From the NCBI GenBank assembly GCA_016124795.1, contig WGNB01000025.1, positions 1 through 41,957 of the forward strand: a stretch of DNA of 41,957 nt. The letters are read 5' to 3'. The translations under genes and the position numbers were made by a program. The notes below the pieces were generated by a model. The model worked only from the letters and a program-made list of their open reading frames with translations. It was not told the DNA's origin and searched no databases. Of this stretch, positions 11,957-19,975 are shown piece after piece; the first letter of the stretch is position 1; the number at the start of each line of letters is the position of its first letter. The DNA is from Rhodopseudomonas sp. (GTDB taxonomy: Bacteria; Pseudomonadota; Alphaproteobacteria; Rhizobiales; Xanthobacteraceae).

Positions 11957-13501
11957 ATGAATTGGCCCGTCCTTTCGGTCGTCACCTTCCTGCCGCTGCT
12001 TGGCGCGTTGCTTGTCATGATCATGGCGCGCGGCAACGGCCCGGTCGCCAAGGGCACCGCGCGCTGGATCTCGCTGTGGACCACCGTCATCACCTTCGCG
12101 GTGTCGCTGGTGCTGGTGCGGCGCTTCGATGCCTCGTCGGCGGAATTCCAGTTTGTCGAGAAACACGATTGGCTCGGTGTGGCGTCTTACCACATGGGCG
12201 TAGATGGCATTTCGCTGCCCTTCGTGATCCTGACGACGGCCCTGATGCCGATCTGCATTCTCGCGAGTTGGACCTCGGTGCAGAAGCGCGTCAAGGAATA
12301 CATGATTGCCTTCCTGGTGCTGGAAACGTTGATGATCGGCACCTTCTCGGCGCTCGACCTGGTGCTGTTCTACCTGTTTTTCGAAGGCGGCCTGATCCCG
12401 ATGTTCCTGATCATCGGCATCTGGGGTGGTCAGCGCCGGGTTTATGCCAGCTTTAAATTCTTCCTTTATACGCTGGCCGGGTCGGTGCTGATGTTGCTCG
12501 CTATCATGGCGATGTATTGGCAAGCCGGCACCACCGATATTCCGCAGCTACTGCGCTATGGCTTCCCGCCGGGGATGCAGACATGGGCATGGCTGGCGTT
12601 CTTCGCGTCGTTCGCCGTTAAAATGCCGATGTGGCCGGTGCACACTTGGCTGCCGGACGCTCACGTCGAAGCGCCGACCGCCGGTTCGGTGCTGCTCGCC
12701 GCCGTCTTGCTGAAGATGGGCGGCTATGGCTTCCTGCGTTTCTCGCTGCCGATGTTCCCGTTGGCGAGCCATGATTTCGCGCCGCTTGTCTTTACACTGT
12801 CGGTCGTCGCCATCATCTACACCTCGCTGGTCGCGCTGATGCAGGAAGACGTCAAGAAGCTGATCGCCTATTCGTCGGTCGCGCACATGGGATATGTCAC
12901 CATGGGCATCTTCGCCGCGACCACGCAGGGCGTCGCCGGCGCGGTGTTTCAGATGATCTCGCATGGCATCGTTTCGGGCGCGCTGTTCCTGTGCGTTGGT
13001 GTCGTCTATGACCGTATGCACACCCGCGAAATCGCCTTCTACGGCGGCTTGGTGACGCGGATGCCGCTTTACGCCGCGATCTTCATGCTGTTCACCATGG
13101 CCAATGTCGGCCTGCCGGGCACCTCCGGCTTCATCGGAGAATTCCTGTCGCTGATCGGCACCTTCAAGGCCAATATCCCGGTCGCGACTTTTGCCACCAT
13201 TGGCGTCATCCTGTCGGCGGCTTATGCGCTGTGGCTTTACCGCAAGATGATCTTCGGCACGCTGAAGCCGGCGCTGGCCGGCATTACCGATATCGGATGG
13301 CGCGAGGGTTTGATTTTCGCGCCGCTGGTGGTCCTGACCATTCTGTTCGGCGTCGCGCCCAAGCCGGTGCTCGATATGTCGGCAACCTCGGTCGCCAACC
13401 TGCTGACCGGCTATAACAAGGCGATCGGCGTCAAGACCGCTTCCACACCTGCGGGCTCTGTCAATCAGGCTCACATCATTCCGGTGAGCGTCACGCGATG
13501 A
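11957..13501 (+). CDS. nuoM: NADH-quinone oxidoreductase subunit M
   Basis: This antiporter-like proton-pumping subunit is the middle of the three. The 514-residue polytopic product shows the family block [17 protein letters not shown] followed by a lysine-containing helix, and an upstream helix with a conserved glutamate in [15 protein letters not shown]. The length is typical. The start codon lies 2 bp after the nuoL stop, and its TGA overlaps the nuoN ATG. Confidence 0.97.
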   Translation: MNWPVLSVVTFLPLLGALLVMIMARGNGPVAKGTARWISLWTTVITFAVSLVLVRRFDASSAEFQFVEKHDWLGVASYHMGVDGISLPFVILTTALMPICILASWTSVQKRVKEYMIAFLVLETLMIGTFSALDLVLFYLFFEGGLIPMFLIIGIWGGQRRVYASFKFFLYTLAGSVLMLLAIMAMYWQAGTTDIPQLLRYGFPPGMQTWAWLAFFASFAVKMPMWPVHTWLPDAHVEAPTAGSVLLAAVLLKMGGYGFLRFSLPMFPLASHDFAPLVFTLSVVAIIYTSLVALMQEDVKKLIAYSSVAHMGYVTMGIFAATTQGVAGAVFQMISHGIVSGALFLCVGVVYDRMHTREIAFYGGLVTRMPLYAAIFMLFTMANVGLPGTSGFIGEFLSLIGTFKANIPVATFATIGVILSAAYALWLYRKMIFGTLKPALAGITDIGWREGLIFAPLVVLTILFGVAPKPVLDMSATSVANLLTGYNKAIGVKTASTPAGSVNQAHIIPVSVTR

Positions 13502-14937
13502 ACCAATTGACCACACTTCACGACGTCATGCCGGCATTGCCGGAACTGGTGCTGGCGGGCGGCGCCATGCTCCTGCTGATGATCGGCGCTTACGCCGGCG
13601 AGGGCAGTTCGCGCTTCGTCAACGTCCTGTCCATCCTGCTGCTGGTCGTCGTCGGCGCGCTGGTGGTGATGTTGCCGGCCGGCCGGTTGGCCTTGTTCGG
13701 CGGCAGCTTCGTGGTCGACGACTTCGCGCGCTTCCTGAAAGTTCTGATGCTGTGCGGGTCGGCCGGCACGCTGGTGTTGTCGCTTGATTACCTGAGTGTC
13801 GAGAAGCTGCAGAAGTTCGAATTCGGTGTGCTGGTTCTGTTGGCGACGCTCGGCATGATGCTGCTGATCTCGGCTGGCGACCTGATCGCGTTATATCTCG
13901 GCCTCGAACTGATGAGCCTGCCGCTTTACGTGATCGCCTCGTCGAATCGTGACAATGTGCGTTCGACTGAAGCCGGCCTGAAGTACTTCGTCCTCGGGGC
14001 GCTGTCGTCAGGCATGTTGCTCTACGGTGCGTCATTGATCTATGGCTTCACCGGAACCGTTAATTTCGCCGGGATCGCCGCCGCGACCCGGCACGGCGCC
14101 GGGCTCGGGCTGATCTTCGGGCTGGTATTCCTGTTCGCCGGCTTCTGCTTCAAGGTGTCGGCGGTGCCGTTCCACATGTGGACGCCGGACGTCTACGAAG
14201 GCTCGCCGACGCCGGTAACGGCGTTCTTCGCCGCCGCGCCCAAGGTCGCCGGCATCGCGATTTTCGTGCGCGCCAGCACCGTTGCCTTCCCCGGCATCAC
14301 CCATTCCTGGCAGCAGATCGTGGTTTTCGTGTCGATCGCCTCGATGGCGCTCGGCGCCTTCGCGGCCATCGGCCAGAAGAACATCAAGCGCCTGATGGCC
14401 TATTCGTCGATCGGCCACATGGGCTTTGCGCTGGTCGGGCTGGCCGCCGGCACCGCCGAAGGCGTGCAGGGCGTGTTGATCTACATGGCGATCTATGTCG
14501 GCATGACGCTCGGCACCTTCGCTTGCATCCTGTCGATGCGGCGCGATGGCGTCATGGTCGAGAACATCAGCGATCTGGCGGGGCTGTCGCGGACCAAACC
14601 GGCGATGGCGTTTTTCCTCGCCATGCTGCTGTTCTCGCTGGCCGGCATCCCGCCGCTCGCCGGCTTCTTCGGCAAGTTCTATGTGTTCCTGGCCGCCATC
14701 AATGCCGGACTCTATACGCTGGCGGTGATCGGCGTGCTCGCCAGCGTGGTGGGCGCTTTCTATTATCTGATGATCGTCAAGACGATGTATTTCGACGAAC
14801 CGGCCATGCCGTTCCAGCGCACGCCGGCGCTGCTGCAGCTGGTGCTTGGGGTCGCCGGCATCCTCAACATCGTCTTCTTCGTCTATCCGGCGCCGCTGGT
14901 AAGCGCGGCCACGGTGGCGGCGAAATCGCTTTTCTAA
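13498..14937 (+). CDS. nuoN: NADH-quinone oxidoreductase subunit N
   Basis: This antiporter-like proton-pumping subunit is nearest to the quinone module and completes complex I. The 479-residue product has the conserved helix [18 protein letters not shown] with its glutamate (about residues 125-142) and [20 protein letters not shown] (about 223-242). Start and stop codons fit the family. The next gene begins 51 bp further on, with no terminator visible between them. Confidence 0.97.
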   Translation: MNQLTTLHDVMPALPELVLAGGAMLLLMIGAYAGEGSSRFVNVLSILLLVVVGALVVMLPAGRLALFGGSFVVDDFARFLKVLMLCGSAGTLVLSLDYLSVEKLQKFEFGVLVLLATLGMMLLISAGDLIALYLGLELMSLPLYVIASSNRDNVRSTEAGLKYFVLGALSSGMLLYGASLIYGFTGTVNFAGIAAATRHGAGLGLIFGLVFLFAGFCFKVSAVPFHMWTPDVYEGSPTPVTAFFAAAPKVAGIAIFVRASTVAFPGITHSWQQIVVFVSIASMALGAFAAIGQKNIKRLMAYSSIGHMGFALVGLAAGTAEGVQGVLIYMAIYVGMTLGTFACILSMRRDGVMVENISDLAGLSRTKPAMAFFLAMLLFSLAGIPPLAGFFGKFYVFLAAINAGLYTLAVIGVLASVVGAFYYLMIVKTMYFDEPAMPFQRTPALLQLVLGVAGILNIVFFVYPAPLVSAATVAAKSLF

Positions 14938-14988
14938 AGACGCTTTGAGCGCGGCTCCGGGCGCTATTGCTCTGGGGCCAGACCACGG

Positions 14989-15750
14989 ATGAACCGCGAA
15001 GCCACGGACCTGGCGGGGGTCCGGCACATAGCTTATGACGCGCTCGGCTCGACCAATGCCGAGGCGCTGGTGCGCGCGCGTGCCGGCGAGCGCGGGCCTG
15101 TGTGGATTTCCGCCGTCAGCCAGAGCGGCGGCCGTGGCCGGCGCGGCAGCGCCTGGACCTCGGTGCCGGGCAATCTCTATGCTTCCTTGCTGCTGACCGA
15201 CCCGGCGCCGCCGGCGCAGGCTCCGCAGCTTTCCTTTGTCGCGGCGCTCGCGGTGCATGATGCCGTAGCCGAGACCGCGCCGCACCTCGGACCACAACTG
15301 GCGCTGAAATGGCCGAACGACCTGCTGCTCGGCGGCGCCAAGCTTGCCGGAATCCTGATCGAGGGCGATAGCACGCCGGGCCAGCTGTCCGGCGCCACGG
15401 TCGTCGTCGGGATCGGTATTAACTGCGCCAGTCATCCGGACGGCACGCCTTATCCGGCGACGGACCTTGCCACCGCCGGCGCGATCGTCACGCCGCCGGC
15501 CTTGTTGCAGGCCCTGGCGGCGGCGATGCAGACGCGGCTGGCGCAGTGGGACCGGGGGCGGGGCTTTGCCACCATCCGCGCCGACTGGCTCAAGCGGGCG
15601 GCGGGCCTCGGCAACACCATCAAGGTCCGGCTGCCGGAGCGTGAATTTGCCGGGCTGTTCGAAGGTCTGGACGATGCCGGGCGCCTGCTGGTGCGCGGTC
15701 CTGCCGACGTGATCGCGGTCAGCGCCGGCGAAGTATTTGGATTGGGATAA
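14989..15750 (+). CDS. birA: Biotin--[acetyl-CoA-carboxylase] ligase
   Basis: This cytoplasmic enzyme attaches biotin to carboxylase carrier proteins. The 253-residue product is the short, catalytic-only form without the N-terminal DNA-binding domain of E. coli BirA, so it should not act as a repressor. The biotinyl-AMP loop is seen as GRGRRGSAWTSVPGNLYASL (about residues 47-66), followed by LALKWPNDLLLGGAKLAGIL. In many Rhizobiales (by recall) a type III pantothenate kinase gene follows. Here RNase J starts 2 bp after the stop instead. Confidence 0.94.
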   Translation: MNREATDLAGVRHIAYDALGSTNAEALVRARAGERGPVWISAVSQSGGRGRRGSAWTSVPGNLYASLLLTDPAPPAQAPQLSFVAALAVHDAVAETAPHLGPQLALKWPNDLLLGGAKLAGILIEGDSTPGQLSGATVVVGIGINCASHPDGTPYPATDLATAGAIVTPPALLQALAAAMQTRLAQWDRGRGFATIRADWLKRAAGLGNTIKVRLPEREFAGLFEGLDDAGRLLVRGPADVIAVSAGEVFGLG

Positions 15751-15752
15751 TC

Positions 15753-17429
15753 ATGGCGCAGGAAAAACAACAAGACCTGGTTTTTGCGCCGCTCGGCGGC
15801 GTCGGCGAGATCGGCATGAACCTGTCGGTCTACGGCCTCGGCACCGATAAAAACCGGACCTGGCTGGCGGTCGATCTCGGCGTGTCCTTCGCTGGCGAGG
15901 AACAGTTGCCCGGTGTCGATCTGATTTTCCCGGACATCAAGTTCCTGCTCGCCAACCGCAAGAACCTGGCCGGTCTGGTCATCACTCACGCGCACGAGGA
16001 CCATTACGGCGCGCTGCTCGATCTGTGGCCGAAGCTGAAGTGCCCGCTTTACGCGACGCCATTTACCGCCTCGCTGCTCGCCGGCAAGACCGCCAATGAG
16101 CCCGGCGCCGAGGATATTCCGATCACGATCGTCGAGCCCGGCAGCCGCTTCACGGTCGGCGCCTTCGATGTCGATCTGGTCAACATGGCGCATTCGATTC
16201 CGGAATCGACCGCGCTGATTATCCGCACGCCGGCCGGCACGGTGCTGCATACCGGCGACTGGAAGATCGACCGGACGCCGGTGCTCGGCACCGGCACCGA
16301 CGAAGCCAAACTGCGCGCGCTCGGCGAAGAGGGTTGTCTGGCCGTCGTCGGCGACTCGACCAATGCCGTGCGCGACGGCGTCTCGCCGTCGGAAGCCGAT
16401 GTTGCCAACAGTATCGAAGCGCTGATCCGGGCCGCCAAGGGCCGCGTCGCCGTCACCACCTTCGCGTCGAATGTCGCCCGGTTGCGCGCCGTGGCGCAGG
16501 CCGCGCAGAATGCCGACCGGGAGGTCGTGGTGGTCGGCCGTGCCATGGAGCGCGTGGTCCATATCGCGCGCGAACTCGGTTACCTCGACGGCATCAAGGC
16601 ATTCCGCCCGATGGATGCTTACGGCTACCTGCCGACCAACAAGGTGGTTCTGCTGTGCACCGGCAGCCAGGGCGAAGCGCGGGCGGCGCTGGCCCGCATC
16701 GCCGAGGACCAGCACCCCGAGGTGACCCTGTCGCGCGGCGACACCGTGATCTTTTCGGCGCGGACCATTCCGGGCAATGAAAAGGGCGTCGGCCGCATCA
16801 TCAATGGCCTGATCGATCAGGGCATCGAGGTCATCACCGATCGCACCCATATGGTGCACGTCTCCGGCCATCCGCGCCGGGCCGAAGTCGAGGAATTGCT
16901 CGGCTGGGTCAAGCCGAAAATCCTGATCCCGGTGCACGGCGAATCCCTGCATCTGTCGGAACACGCCAAGCTTGGCCGCCGTATCGGCATCAAGGAGGTC
17001 GTGCAGATCCGCAACGGCGACCTGGTGCGGCTGGTCGAGGGCCGTGCCGGCGTCATCGACGAGGTGCCGGCTGGCCGGACCTATAAAGACGGCTACATTC
17101 TGATCGAGGCCGATGCCCGCACCATTGCCGACCGCAAGCGCTTGAGCTTCGCCGGCTGCGTGTCAGTGGCTCTCGCCGTTACCGATAACGGCTTGCTGGC
17201 GGCCGATCCCGAACTCGATCTGATCGGTATCCCCGAGCGCGACCGCGAGGGTGTCGTGATCGAGGAGGCGGTCTATGACGCCATCGAGGACCTGATGGAA
17301 GCGCTGCCGCGCAAGAAGCGGCTGGACCCGGATGCCGTCGCCGAGGCGGTGCGCCGAACCGTGCGAGCGACCGTGGCGCAGCGTTGGGGCAAAAAGCCGA
17401 TGTGCCAGGTCCATGTTCTGTCGGTATAA
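15753..17429 (+). CDS. rnj: Ribonuclease J
   Basis: This metallo-beta-lactamase/beta-CASP ribonuclease has 5'-exo and endo activity in mRNA decay and rRNA maturation. The 558-residue product shows the metal motif THAHEDHYGAL (about residues 76-86), the downstream ligands in LHTGDWKID and GDSTNA, and the beta-CASP motif SGHPRRAEVEELL (about 371-383). Position after birA is standard for Rhizobiales. The initiator ATG is 2 bp from the birA stop, implying coupled translation. Confidence 0.95.
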   Translation: MAQEKQQDLVFAPLGGVGEIGMNLSVYGLGTDKNRTWLAVDLGVSFAGEEQLPGVDLIFPDIKFLLANRKNLAGLVITHAHEDHYGALLDLWPKLKCPLYATPFTASLLAGKTANEPGAEDIPITIVEPGSRFTVGAFDVDLVNMAHSIPESTALIIRTPAGTVLHTGDWKIDRTPVLGTGTDEAKLRALGEEGCLAVVGDSTNAVRDGVSPSEADVANSIEALIRAAKGRVAVTTFASNVARLRAVAQAAQNADREVVVVGRAMERVVHIARELGYLDGIKAFRPMDAYGYLPTNKVVLLCTGSQGEARAALARIAEDQHPEVTLSRGDTVIFSARTIPGNEKGVGRIINGLIDQGIEVITDRTHMVHVSGHPRRAEVEELLGWVKPKILIPVHGESLHLSEHAKLGRRIGIKEVVQIRNGDLVRLVEGRAGVIDEVPAGRTYKDGYILIEADARTIADRKRLSFAGCVSVALAVTDNGLLAADPELDLIGIPERDREGVVIEEAVYDAIEDLMEALPRKKRLDPDAVAEAVRRTVRATVAQRWGKKPMCQVHVLSV

Positions 17430-17463
17430 TCCGTTTGCCGGTTCTCGCTATTAGAGGGGTCCC

Positions 17464-17868
17464 ATGATCGGTCGTCTCAATCACGTTGCCATCGCGGTGC
17501 GCGACATTGCCAAGGCCGCCGCGGTCTACCGCGACACGCTCGGCGCCGAGGTGTCGGACAAGGTCGCGCAGCCCGATCATGGCGTCTCGACGGTGTTCAT
17601 CACCTTGCCGAACACCAAGATCGAATTGCTCGAGCCGCTTGGCGAAGGCTCGCCGATCGGCAAATTTCTCGACAAGAACCCGGACGGCGGCATTCATCAC
17701 GTCTGCTACGAAGTGCCGGATATTCTGGCGGCGCGTGACACATTAAAGGCGCAAGGCGCGCGCGTATTGGGCGACGGCGAGCCGAAAATCGGCGCGCACG
17801 GCAAGCCGGTGATGTTCCTGCATCCGAAGGATTTCTGCGGCACGCTGGTCGAACTCGAGCAGGCCTGA
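17464..17868 (+). CDS. mce: Methylmalonyl-CoA (ethylmalonyl-CoA) epimerase
   Basis: This VOC-fold metalloenzyme interconverts the 2R and 2S epimers of methylmalonyl-CoA in propionate and ethylmalonyl-CoA metabolism. The 134-residue product has the paired metal-binding modules: GRLNHVAIAVRD at the N-terminus, IHHVCYEVPD near residue 80, and the terminal glutamate in FCGTLVELEQ. The length is normal. GAGGGG before the ATG is a good ribosome binding site. It follows rnj by 34 bp. Confidence 0.92.
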   Translation: MIGRLNHVAIAVRDIAKAAAVYRDTLGAEVSDKVAQPDHGVSTVFITLPNTKIELLEPLGEGSPIGKFLDKNPDGGIHHVCYEVPDILAARDTLKAQGARVLGDGEPKIGAHGKPVMFLHPKDFCGTLVELEQA

Positions 17869-17891
17869 CGGGCCGGGATGACGGTTATCTG

Positions 17892-18167
17892 ATGAGTACT
17901 CCCATCGCGATTGCGACCTATTTTGTTCTCTGGTGGATCACGCTGTTCGCAGTGCTGCCGTTCGGCGTGAAGAGCCAGCGCGAGAGCGGCGGTGACATCG
18001 AGCCGGGCACCGATCCGGGCGCGCCGACGGTGCATGTGATGTGGCGCAAGGTGCTGTGGACGACCTTGATCGCCACTCTGATCTACGGGCTTGCTTATGG
18101 CGCTTACGTCAACAACCTGCTGCCGATCGAGTTTCTGAAGCGGATCTCGAGCCCACCCAATCCGTGA
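17892..18167 (+). CDS. DUF1467 family membrane protein
   Basis: This 91-residue membrane protein of unknown function has two hydrophobic helices (about residues 5-26 and 53-76) joined by a hydrophilic loop rich in Asp, Gly and Pro. The opening with ATYFVLWWITLFAVLPFGVKS is the usual start of the DUF1467 family, which in alphaproteobacteria commonly follows mce. It is probably the last gene of the nuo-birA-rnj-mce transcription unit, since a hairpin follows within 76 bp. Confidence 0.85.
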   Translation: MSTPIAIATYFVLWWITLFAVLPFGVKSQRESGGDIEPGTDPGAPTVHVMWRKVLWTTLIATLIYGLAYGAYVNNLLPIEFLKRISSPPNP

Positions 18168-18217
18168 CGCGACAGCCGATGACGCTGTTGGACCTGACGC
18201 AGGGTGCATTCAACAGC

Positions 18218-18243
18218 GCCGCGTATCGTCGAAGATACGCGGC
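18218..18243 (+). terminator. Hairpin after the DUF1467 gene, possible operon end
   Basis: Perfect 10-bp arms GCCGCGTATC and GATACGCGGC flank a 6-base loop (GTCGAA), 50 bp after the stop. No clear U-tract follows, so it may be a Rho-dependent or stabilising 3' structure rather than a true intrinsic terminator. Confidence 0.5.
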
Positions 18244-18376
18244 AAGCTCGATGAAAAATCGGGCTCTTCGGTAACGTCGGTTGGGGACGGATTGAAGGCC
18301 AAATGGCGGGCAGGGCCGCCCAGAAAATCGCCTTGCCGGCGGTAGGAAATCGGACATAACAACGGCGCCAATTTCC

Positions 18377-18407
18377 AAAAAAAAGAGCAGGGCAACGTGC
18401 CCTGCTC
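18377..18407 (-). terminator. Intrinsic terminator on the minus strand
   Basis: A perfect 10-bp stem (GAGCAGGGCA / TGCCCTGCTC) with a 3-base loop is flanked on its left by eight As. Read on the minus strand this is a hairpin followed by eight Us, the best intrinsic terminator in the window. It implies a transcript coming from the right, either the small frame at 18417-18542, the copD remnant, or an untranslated RNA. Confidence 0.85.
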
Positions 18408-18416
18408 GGTCGCGTA

Positions 18417-18542
18417 TCAATGTCCCATATCCTCGACTTTTATTGGCCTTCTGTTCGAGGTGGCAGCGGCACTCGCGCCAGAGACTTCCCTCCCAAGACT
18501 TGGACCGTTTGTCGGGACCGGTCTTGATGCCGGAGTTCCCAT
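18417..18542 (-). CDS. Possible 41-residue protein of unknown function
   Basis: An ATG frame of 41 codons ends 9 bp before the strong minus-strand terminator. The predicted peptide is Pro/Ser/Ala-rich at the start and ends with RRPIKVEDMGH. It has no membrane helix and no signal peptide. The ribosome binding site is weak, and an in-frame stop lies seven codons upstream, so the ATG is the earliest start. The tight fit of stop codon to terminator is the main support. I do not recognise a family. It may instead be part of an untranslated RNA. Confidence 0.4.
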   Translation of the reverse strand: MGTPASRPVPTNGPSLGREVSGASAAATSNRRPIKVEDMGH

Positions 18543-18797
18543 CCACGCGGATGCAGATTCTTAGCCTATAGTCTGAGCGCTGTCATCAGCATTCGTTGCT
18601 GCACTGCGTTATCGCAACCGCTGCGTCGAGCCCGTTCGATGACGCGAGATGGCGAGCGGAAGACCGGCGTGGCAAGGGTCCGCCATCGGCGATGGACCTC
18701 ACGAGTCCGCCGTCGGTGTCGACGAATTGTCGCCTGGGTGATGTGGATTTCAGGTTCCCGTTTCGTCGCGGGCGGAGAACGGCGCACTGTCTTCGCG
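18543..18797. other. Spacer with no recognised gene
   Basis: These 255 bp separate the copD remnant from the small minus-strand frame. Open frames exist on both strands, but the translations are Arg/Ser-rich and look like noise. A TATAGG hexamer on the minus strand, about 22 bases before the 18542 start, could be a -10 element. No matching -35 was seen. Confidence 0.4.
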
Positions 18798-19708
18798 CTA
18801 TGGCTGTAGTCGGCTGTCGATTGGACGCTTGTTCGTCGGATTGAAGCGGCTATCGACTGGCCCGTCAGCGCTATGGTTGTGTACAAGCGCTGTCTCACCC
18901 ACGAATTCTGCCGAAGATATGTGCAGGTGCTTCGACGGATTCATTGTGCCGAGCAGCGCCACTAAAAGCAGCACGCCTAATCCGAGGGCAAATTCGGCGA
19001 AGCTGTTGCGATAGAGTTTGTGGATTGCGGTCGGTGCCGGCAGCTGCGGCGTCAAACATTGGTGGTTTATCGCCGCGACAGTCACCATCGCGGCAAAGAG
19101 AGCGACCTTGAAAGCGAGCAGGCGGCCGTAATCGTTTGTCCACAAGTCATCGATGTGGGCCAGTTGCCGCCAGCCGTTGACGACACCGGTCGCGATCAGG
19201 ACCGCGACACTCACCATGCCGAGGATCGAGAAACGCCGGATCGACCGGATCGCCAGTCGATCCAGCGCGCCGTGCCGATGACGCGTTTCGGCGAGCAGCA
19301 GCGCGAGCGCCGGCAGTCCGCCGACCCAGGCTACGGCGGCGACCAGATGGCAAAGGTCGGCGGCGACGAGAGCCCGTCCGCGGGCGCCGGGGGGCGCGCC
19401 GGCATGGCCGGTCAAGGCCATCAGACCGACCAAGCCGGTTGCCGCGATCAGCGATAATCCGATCGCGGCTAGCGATCGGATTGACGGGCCGAGCCCAACC
19501 GCGACGGCCAGCCGGAGGCCTGCGATGTCGCCGAAACGGATGTCGGTGAGAACCTGCCACAGGCCGCCATCGGCCAGCGCTTCCGACGGAGTTTCGCCGA
19601 GGGAGTTTCACCGAGAATGTCGCCAGCGACCCTCGTCAGCCAGAGCGCGCCGGGTGGCACCATGCCGCACAGCATCACATGCAAGGCGACGGCGTAAACC
19701 GACACCAT
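18798..19708 (-). pseudogene. Frameshifted CopD-like copper-resistance membrane protein
   Basis: The minus strand encodes a polytopic membrane protein of the CopD type in two frames. The first covers 19708 down to about 19613 (residues like LHVMLCGMVPPGALWLTRVAGDILGE in one stretch). The second runs from about 19598 to the stop at 18798 and includes LWQVLTDIRFGDIAGLRL, GLMALTGHAG, LCHLVAAVAWVGGLPALALL and a final helix. A 14-bp tandem duplication at 19585-19612 lies exactly at the frame change, and removing one copy restores a single frame. The N-terminal helices expected of a full CopD seem absent, so it may also be truncated. Copper import or resistance is the family role. This copy is probably not functional. 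Confidence 0.8.
19585..19612. repeat. 14-bp tandem duplication that breaks copD
   Basis: Two adjacent copies, GACGGAGTTTCGCC (19585-19598) and GAGGGAGTTTCACC (19599-19612), match at 12 of 14 positions. Because 14 is not a multiple of three, the duplication shifts the reading frame of the minus-strand copD-like gene. The two mismatches suggest that it is not a simple assembly artefact. Confidence 0.8.
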
Positions 19709-19752
19709 CGTTACACCTTCGCGGACCCGTTTCAGCCTGCCGTCACGGGAAA

Positions 19753-19768
19753 TTAACCGGTCGTTAAC
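19753..19768. promoter_or_regulatory. Consensus CtrA binding site
   Basis: TTAA, seven bases (CCGGTCG), then TTAAC matches the alphaproteobacterial CtrA full-site consensus TTAA-N7-TTAAC exactly. It lies between the divergent copD remnant and the asparagine synthase gene, 208 bp before the latter's start. A weaker partner, TTAA-N7-TTTA, lies at 19850-19864. Binding by the cell-cycle regulator CtrA is inferred from sequence only. Confidence 0.6.
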
Positions 19769-19975
19769 TTAGCGCCATACCGTAGCACCGACGCATAGGG
19801 GAAGCCGCGATCAAATGCAGAATTTAAAGCGGTCACCGTGTTCCGCCGGTTAAGGCAAAGTTTATCCCTCGGCCAATAGCGTTAATTGGTTCTGAAATTT
19901 TCGGCCTGAGTCGCATGTCCGCATGCACGGGCCACTCGATTGACCGGTTGGGCGACTGGAACGGAGATTTGGTCC

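Noticed and set aside
18109-18546. 145-codon minus-strand frame
   Set aside because: It runs through the strong minus-strand terminator at 18377-18407, so it cannot be expressed as one protein; the shorter frame ending before the hairpin fits better.
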